Shown: positions 8,318 through 15,778 of the stretch, one piece after another
Position numbering within the stretch: position 1 is the first letter of the stretch
Layout of the letters: the number at the start of each line of letters is the position of its first letter
Origin: an uncultured Lachnospiraceae bacterium
Lineage (GTDB): Bacteria > Bacillota > Clostridia > Lachnospirales > Lachnospiraceae
Direction: 5' to 3'
DNA length: 64,000 bases
Assembly (NCBI GenBank): GCA_910586355.1
Contig: CAJUHJ010000008.1
Span: forward strand, 52,818-116,817
Translations under genes and position numbers: made by a program
The notes under the pieces: generated by a model
Database searches by the model: none
What the model was told of the DNA's origin: nothing
What the model saw: only the letters and a program-made list of their open reading frames with translations

Positions 8318-9313
8318 ATGAAAGAAAAAATTTTAAAAAACAAAAAAAATGGGATGGCTGTATTACTGTTGTCGCTTCTTATCTATGCTGCGGCAATTGC
8401 CGGAACGGTTTTCGGAGGCTTTCAGGTGGAAAATGGGAAAAATCCCGCCCTTATGATTGTCAGTATTATTGTTCTTAGCACCGCCTGGCTGCTGTGGCCT
8501 GGATTAAAGGTTTTAAAACCGCAGGAAGCGCTTGTTTTGACTTTATTTGGAAATTATATTGGGACGATTAAAGACGCGGGGTTTTATTTTGTCAATCCCT
8601 TCTGTTCTGCCGTAAACCCGGCAGCAAAGACGAGATTAAACCAAAGCGGGGATGTCAACACAAAAAAAACGCCAACTGCCAATGATCCTGAACTGATGTC
8701 GAAAAAACTTTCTTTAAAAATTATGACGTTAAACAACAACCGCCAGAAAATCAACGACTGCCTTGGAAATCCAGTCGAAATCGGAATCGCTGTGACATGG
8801 CGTATTGTAAATACCGCCAAGGCCGTTTTTAACGTAGATAACTATAAAGAATTCCTCTCCCTGCAGTGCGACAGCGCGCTTCGCAATATTGTACGCAATT
8901 ATCCTTATGACGTTGCCCCAAATGTAGATACAACAGGCGATGGTATCGCAGACGAAGGCAGCCTGCGCGGTTCAAGCGAAATTGTTGCAGAACGGATTAA
9001 AAATGAGATTCAGGAAAAAGTCAACGAAGCCGGCATTGAAATTGTGGAAGCACGCATTACCTATCTTGCCTATGCGCCGGAAATTGCCGCTGTTATGCTG
9101 CAAAGACAACAGGCTTCCGCAATTATTGACGCACGTAAAATGATCGTAGACGGAGCTGTTGGTATGGTAGAACTGGCTTTAGAACGGTTAAGCCAAAATA
9201 ATACAATCGAATTAGACGAGGAACGCAAAGCGGCAATGGTATCCAATCTCCTTGTCGTCCTCTGCGGCAACCACGACGCACAGCCTGTCGTAAATTCAGG
9301 GAGCCTGTATTAA
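8318..9313 (+). CDS. SPFH (band 7/stomatin-type) membrane protein
   Basis: This 331-residue protein has two hydrophobic segments near the N-terminus (about residues 12-35 and 45-65) followed by an SPFH/band 7 domain beginning at LKPQEALVLTLFGNYIGTIK. The C-terminal half contains the typical helical region (QEKVNEAGIEIVEARITYLAYAPEIA, continuing MLQRQQASAIIDARKMIVDGAV). SPFH proteins form membrane scaffolds; the exact role of this subgroup is unclear. AGAAGG precedes the ATG at 8318. The next gene, a 55-residue Arc-type ribbon-helix-helix protein, starts 3 bases after the stop. This SPFH-plus-Arc arrangement is recurrent in Firmicutes and Actinobacteria, which suggests joint function. Confidence 0.9.
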   Translation: MKEKILKNKKNGMAVLLLSLLIYAAAIAGTVFGGFQVENGKNPALMIVSIIVLSTAWLLWPGLKVLKPQEALVLTLFGNYIGTIKDAGFYFVNPFCSAVNPAAKTRLNQSGDVNTKKTPTANDPELMSKKLSLKIMTLNNNRQKINDCLGNPVEIGIAVTWRIVNTAKAVFNVDNYKEFLSLQCDSALRNIVRNYPYDVAPNVDTTGDGIADEGSLRGSSEIVAERIKNEIQEKVNEAGIEIVEARITYLAYAPEIAAVMLQRQQASAIIDARKMIVDGAVGMVELALERLSQNNTIELDEERKAAMVSNLLVVLCGNHDAQPVVNSGSLY

Positions 9314-9316
9314 CCA

Positions 9317-9484
9317 ATGGCAGACCAGAAAAAGAAACAGATTCCGCTCAGGCTTTCTCCAAAACTCTATGAAGCCATTGCCGCCTGGGCGGAAGACGAT
9401 TTCCGTTCTGTAAACGGACAAATTGAATATCTGCTGACTGAATGTGTGCGCCAGCGTAAAAAACAAAAAAAACCCTCAAACTGA
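9317..9484 (+). CDS. Arc-type ribbon-helix-helix protein, 55 residues
   Basis: The protein begins MADQKKKQIPLRLSPKLYEA and continues through IAAWAEDDFRSVNGQIEYLL. The IPLRLSPKLYEAI strand-helix and the VNGQIEYLL second helix are the signature of Arc/CopG/TraY ribbon-helix-helix DNA-binding proteins. It starts 3 bases after the SPFH stop and is probably translationally coupled, since no separate ribosome site is visible. It may repress the SPFH promoter or act as a partner of the SPFH protein. The terminator stem overlaps its last codons. Too short for most gene finders but convincing. Confidence 0.85.
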   Translation: MADQKKKQIPLRLSPKLYEAIAAWAEDDFRSVNGQIEYLLTECVRQRKKQKKPSN

Positions 9485-9511
9485 TTCCTTTTTACATCAG
9501 TTTGAGGGTTT
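9470..9511. terminator. Bidirectional terminator between SPFH/Arc and the secretion locus
   Basis: A perfect 16-bp stem pairs 9470-9485 (AAACCCTCAAACTGAT) with 9496-9511. The minus-strand side is followed by a long T run (complement of the A-rich stretch 9457-9470), so it serves as terminator for the 28 kb minus-strand secretion locus as well as for the convergent Arc gene. Confidence 0.85.
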
Positions 9512-9556
9512 ACACTATTTTGGGGACAGTCCCACTTTAAAAAAATCATCTGTTTT

Positions 9557-10111
9557 TTAACAAAATGTAATGCGAAATTTTTCTGACCCAAGCGCAATCA
9601 TATCACCCGATTTTACCTGCATACGTCCTTCTACCTGATAACCGTTTAAATAGGTATGATTTCTCGACTGCAAATCTTCCAGATAAACTGAGCCATACTC
9701 GCGTACAATCCTGCAGTGGCGATTTGAAACCAGTGGATTTTCCGAAATATGTAAAAATTCCGCTTCCGCCCATGTGCCGCGCCCAATATCAAGGTAACTG
9801 CCAAAATCTCCGCGGATTTCCCTGCCGTTTTCCACGTTATGGAAGATAATCTGCGTACAGGAATACGACGGCTTGTAACCGCCCTGATTCAAAAGTACTG
9901 TCACCGGAATCTCACCGCTCATCCCCTTAAAATACTGCTCCTGGTTGCCTCCCATCTGCCTGTTTAAAACATCTATGCCATATGAATTTACGATTACATT
10001 TTTATTTTCCGTTCCCTCGTCTCCAATACCATTTACTTTTTTGTTGACAAGAATGGCGATAGGTATGCCGACTAATAATATAATAATGACTGCTATAATT
10101 ACTGCCACCAA
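9557..10111 (-). CDS. Membrane-anchored FHA-domain protein (last gene of the secretion locus)
   Basis: 184 residues. One N-terminal membrane segment (about residues 2-22, VAVIIAVIIILLVGIPIAIL) is followed by a linker and a C-terminal forkhead-associated (FHA) domain at about 105-182. The FHA core is visible as LDIGRGTW, NPLVSNRHCRI and DLQSRNHTYLNG, i.e. the GR, SxxH and N(H)TYLNG positions that bind phosphothreonine; here NG follows HTYL in place of the usual GTY. The cytoplasmic FHA domain would be a docking site for targets of the kinase encoded at 33256. It ends just before the shared terminator. It is one of four FHA-bearing proteins in the locus, and a similar membrane-FHA protein lies at 20774. 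Confidence 0.85.
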   Translation of the reverse strand: MVAVIIAVIIILLVGIPIAILVNKKVNGIGDEGTENKNVIVNSYGIDVLNRQMGGNQEQYFKGMSGEIPVTVLLNQGGYKPSYSCTQIIFHNVENGREIRGDFGSYLDIGRGTWAEAEFLHISENPLVSNRHCRIVREYGSVYLEDLQSRNHTYLNGYQVEGRMQVKSGDMIALGSEKFRITFC

Positions 10112-10154
10112 TTTTCTCTGCCTCCAATAAAATAACTGTAAAATAAAATTTGTT

Positions 10155-11930
10155 TTAATTTCCCGTCTGATTTAAGGTTCCGGTGTAGGTGTTGTTGGTA
10201 TTATTGCCATCATTATAACCAATAATGCCGCCCTGGCGGCTCCACGTCCCGCTTATCTCTAAATTTTTCACACTGCTGTCTGCAACAGTACCAGAATTAT
10301 ATCCAGCAATTCCTCCACCATATGTATAATACGTTGCCGAACTCAATTCCACAGAATTTATCGTGCAACTGATTACATTTCCATCATTAGAACCTACTAT
10401 CCCTCCAGCTCTCATATCGTATTTGGTAATAGCAATACTATCCAAAGCAGAAACACAGTCTATAATTGTTCCCTTACTATATCCACTGATTCCGCCTGCC
10501 TCATAATAATTTCTTGCTGCGCTTACTGTATTCCTCTCCGTCTTACAGTTTCGGACCGTCCCGCTATTCCACGCTGCAATTGCTCCGCTTCTGCCATTAC
10601 TAGCTCTAAGACTACAAGTATTTACGGTACAATTGTTTACTGTCCCTTCATTGATTCCAATTAACGCACCGACATTATCCGCCCCATTAAAATAACTGCT
10701 CTCAACTACCACATTCTGTACAACGCCATCTTTCCCGACAGCGCTGAATATCCCAACGTTGGATGCTTCCATCATATTCGACACATTTGTAATCGAATAG
10801 TTACCGCCATCGTATGTTCCAGTAAACGGCACGTCTGCCGTAAAGAGCGGCGTAATCTCCGTCAAATTCGCATCAATATTCGCAGTTTGTTTAAAACACA
10901 CGCCGTTATGTCCCTCTATCAGCTTTAGCTGTTCTAACGTAGAAACTTCATAAGGAGATTCCGGCGAGCCATTCCCTGCGCCAAAATCCGATTTTGCATA
11001 AACTGTAAAATAGCCGGTCTTTATTTTTGCGCCTGCCGCTACAATCTGGAAGCAATAACTTCCGGCAGAAACTTTTGTACCGTTTGCACGCTTTAAATCC
11101 CAGACAACTTTCGCCGGTTTCTCTGCGCCAAGCGTTCCCATCTGCCAGGTACGCACAACATTGCCAATCCCATCTAATACCTGCGTCTGCACATTCGGCG
11201 ATGTAAAAGAAATCGTATATTCAAACACAGCCTTTGAACTATTGTCGCTTAACAGCAAATCTCCGCCGTTCTCAGAGTTCACCTCCCCTGTTGCTTCTAA
11301 ATTTTCAATTCGGAATTTAAAAGAAGCCCGAATATCATCATTTGATTTTAATTCTGCCGTAATCGTTACTTCCCCTTCATTTTTTGCAGTCACAAGACCA
11401 TTGCTGCTGACAGTCGCACGATACCTGTCGCTGCTGTACCACTCTACGGCCTCTTTTTTTGCATTTTCCGGGATATATCCCAATTTAAGCTGCATTGTGC
11501 CGCCGGGAGCCAATATACTATAAGGTCCCGTAATCTTAAGTCCTGTCGGAGCCGGAGCTGGGACTGGTTTTGGCGCGGGTGCGGGAGCCGGCTTTTTCGG
11601 CTGTGAAGAACTCCCTCCAGATTTTGCCTTTACTGTAACCTTACATTTTAAAGTTTTCTTTTTTACTTTTGCCCGAATCACCGAACTGCCGGCCTTTTTC
11701 CCCTTAACCAGTCCCTTTTGATTTACCGAACAGACTGCGTTATTTGTACTCGACCATTTTACTTTTTTCTTAGTCCCTTTTACTTTTAATTTTACTGTTT
11801 TCCCAACGGTTACCACAGCTTTTTTCTTATTCAGTTTCAAAGCCGCCTGCGCATCTGTTCCTTGAAACCCAATGAAACAGACCGCGCATAACACAATTCC
11901 AAATATCAGTTTACAAAATAATTTTCTCAT
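10155..11930 (-). CDS. Secreted Big_2/GLUG-repeat protein in the secretion locus
   Basis: 591 residues with a signal peptide ending near AQA29-A. Domain order: a Lys-rich bacterial Ig-like (Big_2) domain (about 30-102), a Ser/Pro/Ala linker, a second Big_2 (about 128-210, YSSDRYRATVSSNGLVTAKN), a FlgD-like Ig fold (about 225-305, LDGIGNVVRTW and LKRANGTKVSAGSYCFQIVA), then five or six GLUG-type repeats of the form VGALIGINEGTVNNC, GGISGYSKGTIIDC and GGIVGSNDGNVISC to the end. GLUG repeats form a beta-helix in adhesins and IgA-protease-like surface proteins. There is no wall anchor. It lies between the WXG100 genes and the last FHA gene, so it may be a surface part of the machine or a Sec substrate that works beside it. 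Confidence 0.8.
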   Translation of the reverse strand: MRKLFCKLIFGIVLCAVCFIGFQGTDAQAALKLNKKKAVVTVGKTVKLKVKGTKKKVKWSSTNNAVCSVNQKGLVKGKKAGSSVIRAKVKKKTLKCKVTVKAKSGGSSSQPKKPAPAPAPKPVPAPAPTGLKITGPYSILAPGGTMQLKLGYIPENAKKEAVEWYSSDRYRATVSSNGLVTAKNEGEVTITAELKSNDDIRASFKFRIENLEATGEVNSENGGDLLLSDNSSKAVFEYTISFTSPNVQTQVLDGIGNVVRTWQMGTLGAEKPAKVVWDLKRANGTKVSAGSYCFQIVAAGAKIKTGYFTVYAKSDFGAGNGSPESPYEVSTLEQLKLIEGHNGVCFKQTANIDANLTEITPLFTADVPFTGTYDGGNYSITNVSNMMEASNVGIFSAVGKDGVVQNVVVESSYFNGADNVGALIGINEGTVNNCTVNTCSLRASNGRSGAIAAWNSGTVRNCKTERNTVSAARNYYEAGGISGYSKGTIIDCVSALDSIAITKYDMRAGGIVGSNDGNVISCTINSVELSSATYYTYGGGIAGYNSGTVADSSVKNLEISGTWSRQGGIIGYNDGNNTNNTYTGTLNQTGN

Positions 11931-11953
11931 ACTCTTTCCTCTCTCTTTTTTCT

Positions 11954-12196
11954 CTATTCTAAAATGCCAAAACCTCCAAATACAAAAATTTCCTTCGCTG
12001 TATTTGCCATCCTCTCCTCAAGCCTTTTTAGCTTTTTACAATAACTTTCTGCATTTTCTCCCATCCAACATGCTAAAAGATTCTTTCTCACCTGTTCACA
12101 GTCTGCCTGAGCCATCCGGTTTAATTCTTTTGCAATCTCCCCCATTTCCTGTTTTGCTTTCTCTAAAACTTCGCTGTCCATTCCGTATACATCCAT
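11954..12196 (-). CDS. WXG100-like protein (80 residues)
   Basis: A short all-helical protein with a W-M-G turn in LLACWMGENAESYCKKLKRL (W44), flanked by two helices, the hairpin plan of WXG100/ESAT-6 proteins. At 80 residues it is shorter than the usual 95-105. It is Cys-containing, which is unusual for the family. AAGGAG precedes the ATG at 12196. It is the most distal of five WXG-type genes, and sequence identity with the others is low. It could be a substrate or a partner subunit of a heterodimer. Confidence 0.7.
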   Translation of the reverse strand: MDVYGMDSEVLEKAKQEMGEIAKELNRMAQADCEQVRKNLLACWMGENAESYCKKLKRLEERMANTAKEIFVFGGFGILE

Positions 12197-12219
12197 TGAA
12201 GCACACTCCTTCCCCTCCC

Positions 12220-12555
12220 TTAAACAATAACCGAATCCATTAAATTCTCCACCGTTTTTACAATTTCTTGCTCATTTCGCTCCATCTGCTGTGCCACCAG
12301 ATAAAGTTTTTTTGCATGGGAACGGAGCCTATGAAGAATGTCATCCATTTCCTTCTTAGGCTCCCTATAAATACTTCTATATAAATCTCCCGCTTCCCCC
12401 TGCCAATAGTAAGAGGTCGCATTGATTTTATGTTCCAAAACTGTCATACATTCTGCCAGGGCAGACGCCTTTGTTTCCACAGATTCCGCTTTTTTGCACA
12501 TCTGCTTTGGCGCTGCATGTATGCTGATATTTTCAGTAAAAATATCTGCCGCCAC
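12220..12555 (-). CDS. WXG100-like protein (111 residues, GTG start)
   Basis: A helical hairpin protein with the motif YYWQGEAGDLYRSIY (W-Q-G near residue 51), long flanking helices and an acidic C-terminal tail NLMDSVIV, similar in position to the DVIV tail of the WXG protein at 13308. The GTG start at 12553-12555 is supported by GGAGG 8 bases upstream. It is one of a run of small helical proteins downstream of EssC and YukD-like genes, and probably a secreted substrate or targeting partner. Confidence 0.75.
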   Translation of the reverse strand: MAADIFTENISIHAAPKQMCKKAESVETKASALAECMTVLEHKINATSYYWQGEAGDLYRSIYREPKKEMDDILHRLRSHAKKLYLVAQQMERNEQEIVKTVENLMDSVIV

Positions 12556-12573
12556 AATTCATGCCTCCATTCC

Positions 12574-12870
12574 CTATATCCGGATTGCCCGGATAAGATC
12601 CGCTACTTCCCCTTCACAAGACTCATATTCTTTTTGTACTGTTTCTATTTCCTCTACCCTTTTTTTCATATCTAAAAAAATCTCTTTCATTCTCTCTTTA
12701 TCTGCTGCAGCTGTTTTTAGAAAACTTTTCTGCCCGGGGCCGTCCCACATCTTATTTAACTGATCTATCTCTTCACAAACCTGAGAAATTAACTCTTCTA
12801 TCCGCCTGACATCACTTTCTAATTCTCTTTTTTTCCCCGCCAATAATGAAATATCCACATACATCCCCAT
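12574..12870 (-). CDS. WXG100-like protein (98 residues)
   Basis: A 98-residue helical protein with a W-D-G turn in LNKMWDGPGQKSFLK (W42). The N-terminal helix is rich in Glu/Arg and the C-terminal helix ends VADLIRAIRI. Length and layout fit the WXG100 family closely. A strong GGAGGCGG ribosome site precedes the ATG at 12870. The gene is packed with its neighbours (12-18 base gaps). Confidence 0.8.
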   Translation of the reverse strand: MGMYVDISLLAGKKRELESDVRRIEELISQVCEEIDQLNKMWDGPGQKSFLKTAAADKERMKEIFLDMKKRVEEIETVQKEYESCEGEVADLIRAIRI

Positions 12871-12882
12871 ATCCGCCTCCTG

Positions 12883-13263
12883 CTATTTGAACTGAATGTC
12901 TGTGTGATTGAGCCATTGAAACTGATTCACCTTTAACTTTTCGAACAATAGCGGATACTGTTCTTCTTCTAAAAACGCAGTCACCCGATTTTCTCCCTTT
13001 TCGTATACTGCTAAAATCTGTTCTAACGCCATACAAAATTTATGAATGAATACTTCTTCTTCCATCAATTCTTCGAGAAACTTTTGAATTTGACGGTAAG
13101 CCGCCGCGTCTGCTGTTTTTACTTGTTCTTTTTGTATTTCCATGCGATGCCGAAAACTCTTTAGCTTAACGCTCATTCTCTCCAATTCCCGGCAGCAGCT
13201 TTTTACTTTATTTTTTTCTATCTGAAACAATCTGCACCACCCATAATCTACCGGATTATCCAA
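12883..13263 (-). CDS. Helical hypothetical protein of the WXG run
   Basis: 126 residues predicted almost wholly helical, with no WXG turn and no signal or membrane segment. The start is uncertain: the frame opens with TTG at 13263, with a weak AAAGG upstream, and an internal ATG (MSVKLKSF, about residue 30) is an alternative. Its place between two WXG100 genes and its helix-rich, Glu/Lys-rich composition suggest a partner or chaperone for a WXG protein, but no family is recognised. Confidence 0.6.
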   Translation of the reverse strand: MDNPVDYGWCRLFQIEKNKVKSCCRELERMSVKLKSFRHRMEIQKEQVKTADAAAYRQIQKFLEELMEEEVFIHKFCMALEQILAVYEKGENRVTAFLEEEQYPLLFEKLKVNQFQWLNHTDIQFK

Positions 13264-13307
13264 AACAGGGAAACCTTTCCAGTCTCCCTGTCCGGTTATT
13301 TTTATTC

Positions 13308-13625
13308 TTATACAATTACATCCGTAGCCAAATCGTTTGTAGCCCCTACGCTCTGCGTATCTGCATTGGCATATCCCTGCGCCATAGTATTCAAATCTGT
13401 CACATGTTCATTAATCATATTTAACATTCTGACAATATCGTCCTGAAGTCCGTTAAATTTGCTTTTATAAGCATTGGCTGCATCGCCGCTCCAGATTGCC
13501 CCCGTCAGGCTGTTGACTAAAGTCGTCATCTGGTTTGTTAAATTCCTGATTTGGTTTCCGGTCTCCCGAAAGGAATTTGCTGTACTGGTTAATTTCGCTG
13601 TATCAACTTTTACGGTTCCTGTCAT
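13308..13625 (-). CDS. WXG100 family protein (EsxA-like, 105 residues)
   Basis: A classical WXG100 protein: helix 1 (VDTAKLTSTANSFRETGNQI), the turn GAIWSGDAANAY (W-S-G near residue 45), helix 2 (FNGLQDDIVRMLNMINEHV), and a tail with NADTQSVGA. It is close in plan to EsxA/EsxB-type substrates, which form dimers and are exported by the EssC motor. GGGAGG precedes the ATG at 13625. With the next upstream gene (13663) it is the best conserved of the WXG genes and could form a heterodimer with it. Confidence 0.9.
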   Translation of the reverse strand: MTGTVKVDTAKLTSTANSFRETGNQIRNLTNQMTTLVNSLTGAIWSGDAANAYKSKFNGLQDDIVRMLNMINEHVTDLNTMAQGYANADTQSVGATNDLATDVIV

Positions 13626-13662
13626 AATAAGAATCCTCCCTTTTTTACACTCTTATGAATTT

Positions 13663-13968
13663 TTAACGGTATGTTCTTTCTTTTGCAATCTGTACATTCC
13701 GGCGTTCTGCTGCTTCATACACTTCTGCGATTTCTTGCAGGCTTTGCACATATTTCTCAATTGCATTGTAAAAATTATTCATCTGAACTGCATCCCTGTG
13801 AAATTCAGTATGGAAAGAGTCATTTGCATCCCCGTCCCACATTGCATTTAAAGACGCTTCCTGTGTTTTCAGCTGCTCTACCTGCTGCCTAAAACGATTG
13901 TTCAGTGTTTTGAGTTCTCCCGCCTTGTTGCGAATCGTTGCCGTGTTGACAATAATGTTGTTTGCCAT
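13663..13968 (-). CDS. WXG100 family protein (101 residues)
   Basis: A WXG100 protein with the turn LNAMWDGDANDSFHTEF (W-D-G near residue 44) and a YxxxE-like C-terminal stretch (IAEVYEAAE), which resembles the YxxxD/E export signal of WXG-type substrates. It has the strongest ribosome site of the run (AAAGGAGG). It is preceded by a 155-base gap that holds a small palindrome (13995-14014), so WXG transcription may be boosted from here separately from the upstream machinery genes. Confidence 0.9.
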   Translation of the reverse strand: MANNIIVNTATIRNKAGELKTLNNRFRQQVEQLKTQEASLNAMWDGDANDSFHTEFHRDAVQMNNFYNAIEKYVQSLQEIAEVYEAAERRNVQIAKERTYR

Positions 13969-13994
13969 TTGAATGACCTCCTTTGTTTTTTATC

Positions 13995-14014
13995 TTAAAT
14001 GCTTTTGCATTTAA
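13995..14014 (-). promoter_or_regulatory. Palindrome in the leader of the WXG100 genes
   Basis: An 8-bp perfect inverted repeat, TTAAATGC / GCATTTAA with a 4-base loop, lies 27 bases before the first WXG100 start, in the only sizeable gap (14-14.1 kb) within the locus. It could be an operator, an RNA-stabilising 5' hairpin or a processing site. There is no T run, so it is not a terminator. Confidence 0.35.
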
Positions 14015-14123
14015 TAACTATTTTTCTGCATATCTTTACTTTACCATACCAGCCGCCCATCTTTTACATTTGCGTCTGAACAACCTGTCGGCTGTCATAA
14101 ACAACCTGATTTAAAAACGATAT

Positions 14124-14372
14124 TTAAACGAGAAACAAGCTGTCCCCTACCTTTATTCCACATTCCGCCAGCGTACATTCCAGCGGAAGCTTTCGTTCCG
14201 TCTGACTGTGACAGAGCATAAAATCTTTCCAGTCTCCTTTTAAACTGCACTGCTCTTTTTGGCAGATAATTTCACTTAAATCTTCCAGAAGAAATAAAAT
14301 CTGCGTATGCTGATCCAGACGGAAATCATAACGTTTATCCAAAACTGGTATCCATATTTCAACCATTATCAT
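14124..14372 (-). CDS. YukD/EsaB-like ubiquitin-fold protein
   Basis: 82 residues with the beta-grasp pattern of YukD/EsaB, the small ubiquitin-like accessory of type VIIb secretion systems: an opening strand (MVEIWIPVLDKRYDFRLD), a helix (ILFLLEDLSEII) and a closing turn ECTLAECGIKVGDSLFLV, where the GIKVGDSLFLV end is typical. Two possible ATG starts lie 6 bases apart (14372 and 14366). It is encoded between the EssC/LytTR block and the WXG100 genes, as expected for this component. Sequence similarity is modest, so fold and context carry the call. Confidence 0.75.
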   Translation of the reverse strand: MIMVEIWIPVLDKRYDFRLDQHTQILFLLEDLSEIICQKEQCSLKGDWKDFMLCHSQTERKLPLECTLAECGIKVGDSLFLV

Positions 14373-14388
14373 AATGCCCTATCTCTCC

Positions 14389-15075
14389 TTATCTCTTTTC
14401 CAACAGTTCCACAAACTTCTCCATCTCAAAAGAAAACAAATCCACGGTACGGCCCGTCTCTGCCACCAGATAATTTTCCAAATAATAATGGACAACCGAA
14501 ATTCTTTTTCTATACTCTCCCATAGCGTCTGCAACTTCCACACTAAATTTTTCAAACAGTTCATAAATTTTTTTCTGATTCTCTCCCAGCAAATACTGTT
14601 TGAACGACCAAAGCTCTTTTGAAATCAGTTCCTTTGGCAAAGGCTCTTTGGGTTCTTTGATTCCGCAGCTTTCTAATATCTGTTTGATTTCGTCATAAAA
14701 AACCCGTTTTTCAATACCCATCAAACGAACGGAACATTTTTGATAAAGATAGCGTTCCATAATCACTGCCATGCTGTCTGACAGATAAGCGCAAAACGCT
14801 CTCGGCGGCGGCCCGCTTGCCAGAATATGATAGACGGCGGGCGCGTCTGCCGATGTAAAAAGCCAGCTCTTTAAGGGTTCGCAAATCTCAAACGCACCGT
14901 CTGATGTATGTAAAATGTTTCGGACTGCCAGATCGTGAATCTGATAATAGAGCTCTTTAAAATCTCCATTGAATTTATTCTGCGGCAGGCCGTACAAACT
15001 ACTGCACCCTATGCCAAGCAAAAGAAACTGAAGCTGAAAATCAGTCAGTATATAAGCGTCATCCGTCTGCCGCAT
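14389..15075 (-). CDS. Hypothetical secretion-locus protein, 228 residues
   Basis: A soluble mixed-fold protein without signal or membrane segments. The opening (AYILTDFQLQFLLLGIGCSS) followed by a long helical C-terminal third recalls the general outline of EspG-type substrate chaperones, but no defining motif can be shown. It starts inside the last codons of the LytTR gene (17-base overlap) behind a GGAGA site and is followed 16 bases later by the YukD-like gene, so it is an integral, co-translated member of the locus. A substrate chaperone or a cytosolic adaptor are the plausible roles; function unknown. Confidence 0.6.
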   Translation of the reverse strand: MRQTDDAYILTDFQLQFLLLGIGCSSLYGLPQNKFNGDFKELYYQIHDLAVRNILHTSDGAFEICEPLKSWLFTSADAPAVYHILASGPPPRAFCAYLSDSMAVIMERYLYQKCSVRLMGIEKRVFYDEIKQILESCGIKEPKEPLPKELISKELWSFKQYLLGENQKKIYELFEKFSVEVADAMGEYRKRISVVHYYLENYLVAETGRTVDLFSFEMEKFVELLEKR

Positions 15076-15778
15076 GATGTATCATCTCCTTTATTGACGC
15101 CTTGTAACTTCTCGACAGCGGAATCTGGTATCCGCCGTCTAAAATCACTGTATTTTGGGAAAGCAGGACATTCCTTATACGGAACCGGTCAATTAAAAAC
15201 CCCCTGTGGCACCGCACAAAACGGTCTGGAAGCTCCCGCTCTAAGCGTTCGATGGTTCCATAAAAACTTGTTTCTTTTTTCTGTGTGTGCACCCATATTC
15301 TGCGGTCACAGGCTTCAAAATACACGATTTCCCCATATGGTATGACCTGCCTGCCATCACGGTTTTCAATGACAAAAGCCTCTTCCTTCCTCCCGGAAAG
15401 ATACGCCAAAAACGCTTCTTTTAATACTGTATGAAGCTGCTCTTTCGTAAAGGGGCGGAGCAAAAGCGACCCTGCCAAAATATCCGGACGGATATATTCA
15501 AGCGGAGAACAGGAAGCTGAGGCAATCAATATAAAATACGCTTTTTTGTTGTTTCTCCTGATATATTTTGCATTTGATATTCCGTCCGGCATCATAACGT
15601 CTAAAACTGCCAAATTAAGCAATGGCGCATCTTTTAAAAATTGTTTGTATTCCCGTCCCAATGTAAAACAATAATACTGCCAGGTCTCGTCTGTATACGT
15701 TCCGGCAAGTTCTTTGGATTCTTTTTTTAAAACCGGAAGTTCCTGATGTAAGGAACTTAAAATCAGCATGGAAATCAT
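15059..15778 (-). CDS. LytTR-type response regulator with degenerate receiver
   Basis: 239 residues. The N-terminal part follows a receiver fold with a candidate phospho-acceptor D60 in LAVLDVMMPDG, but the usual acidic pair at the start is absent (SMLILSSLHQE) and the conserved Lys near the end is Arg (LLRPFTKEQL). The C-terminal LytTR DNA-binding domain (about 140-235) is well conserved: PYGEIVYFEACDRRIWVHT, RFVRCHRGFLIDRFRIRNV and IPLSRSYKASIKEMI. No histidine kinase is present in the window. It overlaps the EssC stop (TAATG), so it is translated with the motor. It probably regulates the locus itself, possibly through a non-phosphorylation signal. Confidence 0.85.
   Translation of the reverse strand: MISMLILSSLHQELPVLKKESKELAGTYTDETWQYYCFTLGREYKQFLKDAPLLNLAVLDVMMPDGISNAKYIRRNNKKAYFILIASASCSPLEYIRPDILAGSLLLRPFTKEQLHTVLKEAFLAYLSGRKEEAFVIENRDGRQVIPYGEIVYFEACDRRIWVHTQKKETSFYGTIERLERELPDRFVRCHRGFLIDRFRIRNVLLSQNTVILDGGYQIPLSRSYKASIKEMIHHAADG

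Noticed and set aside
12812..13036. 74-residue frame between WXG genes
   Set aside because: It overlaps two real WXG-type genes in a different frame; a shadow.
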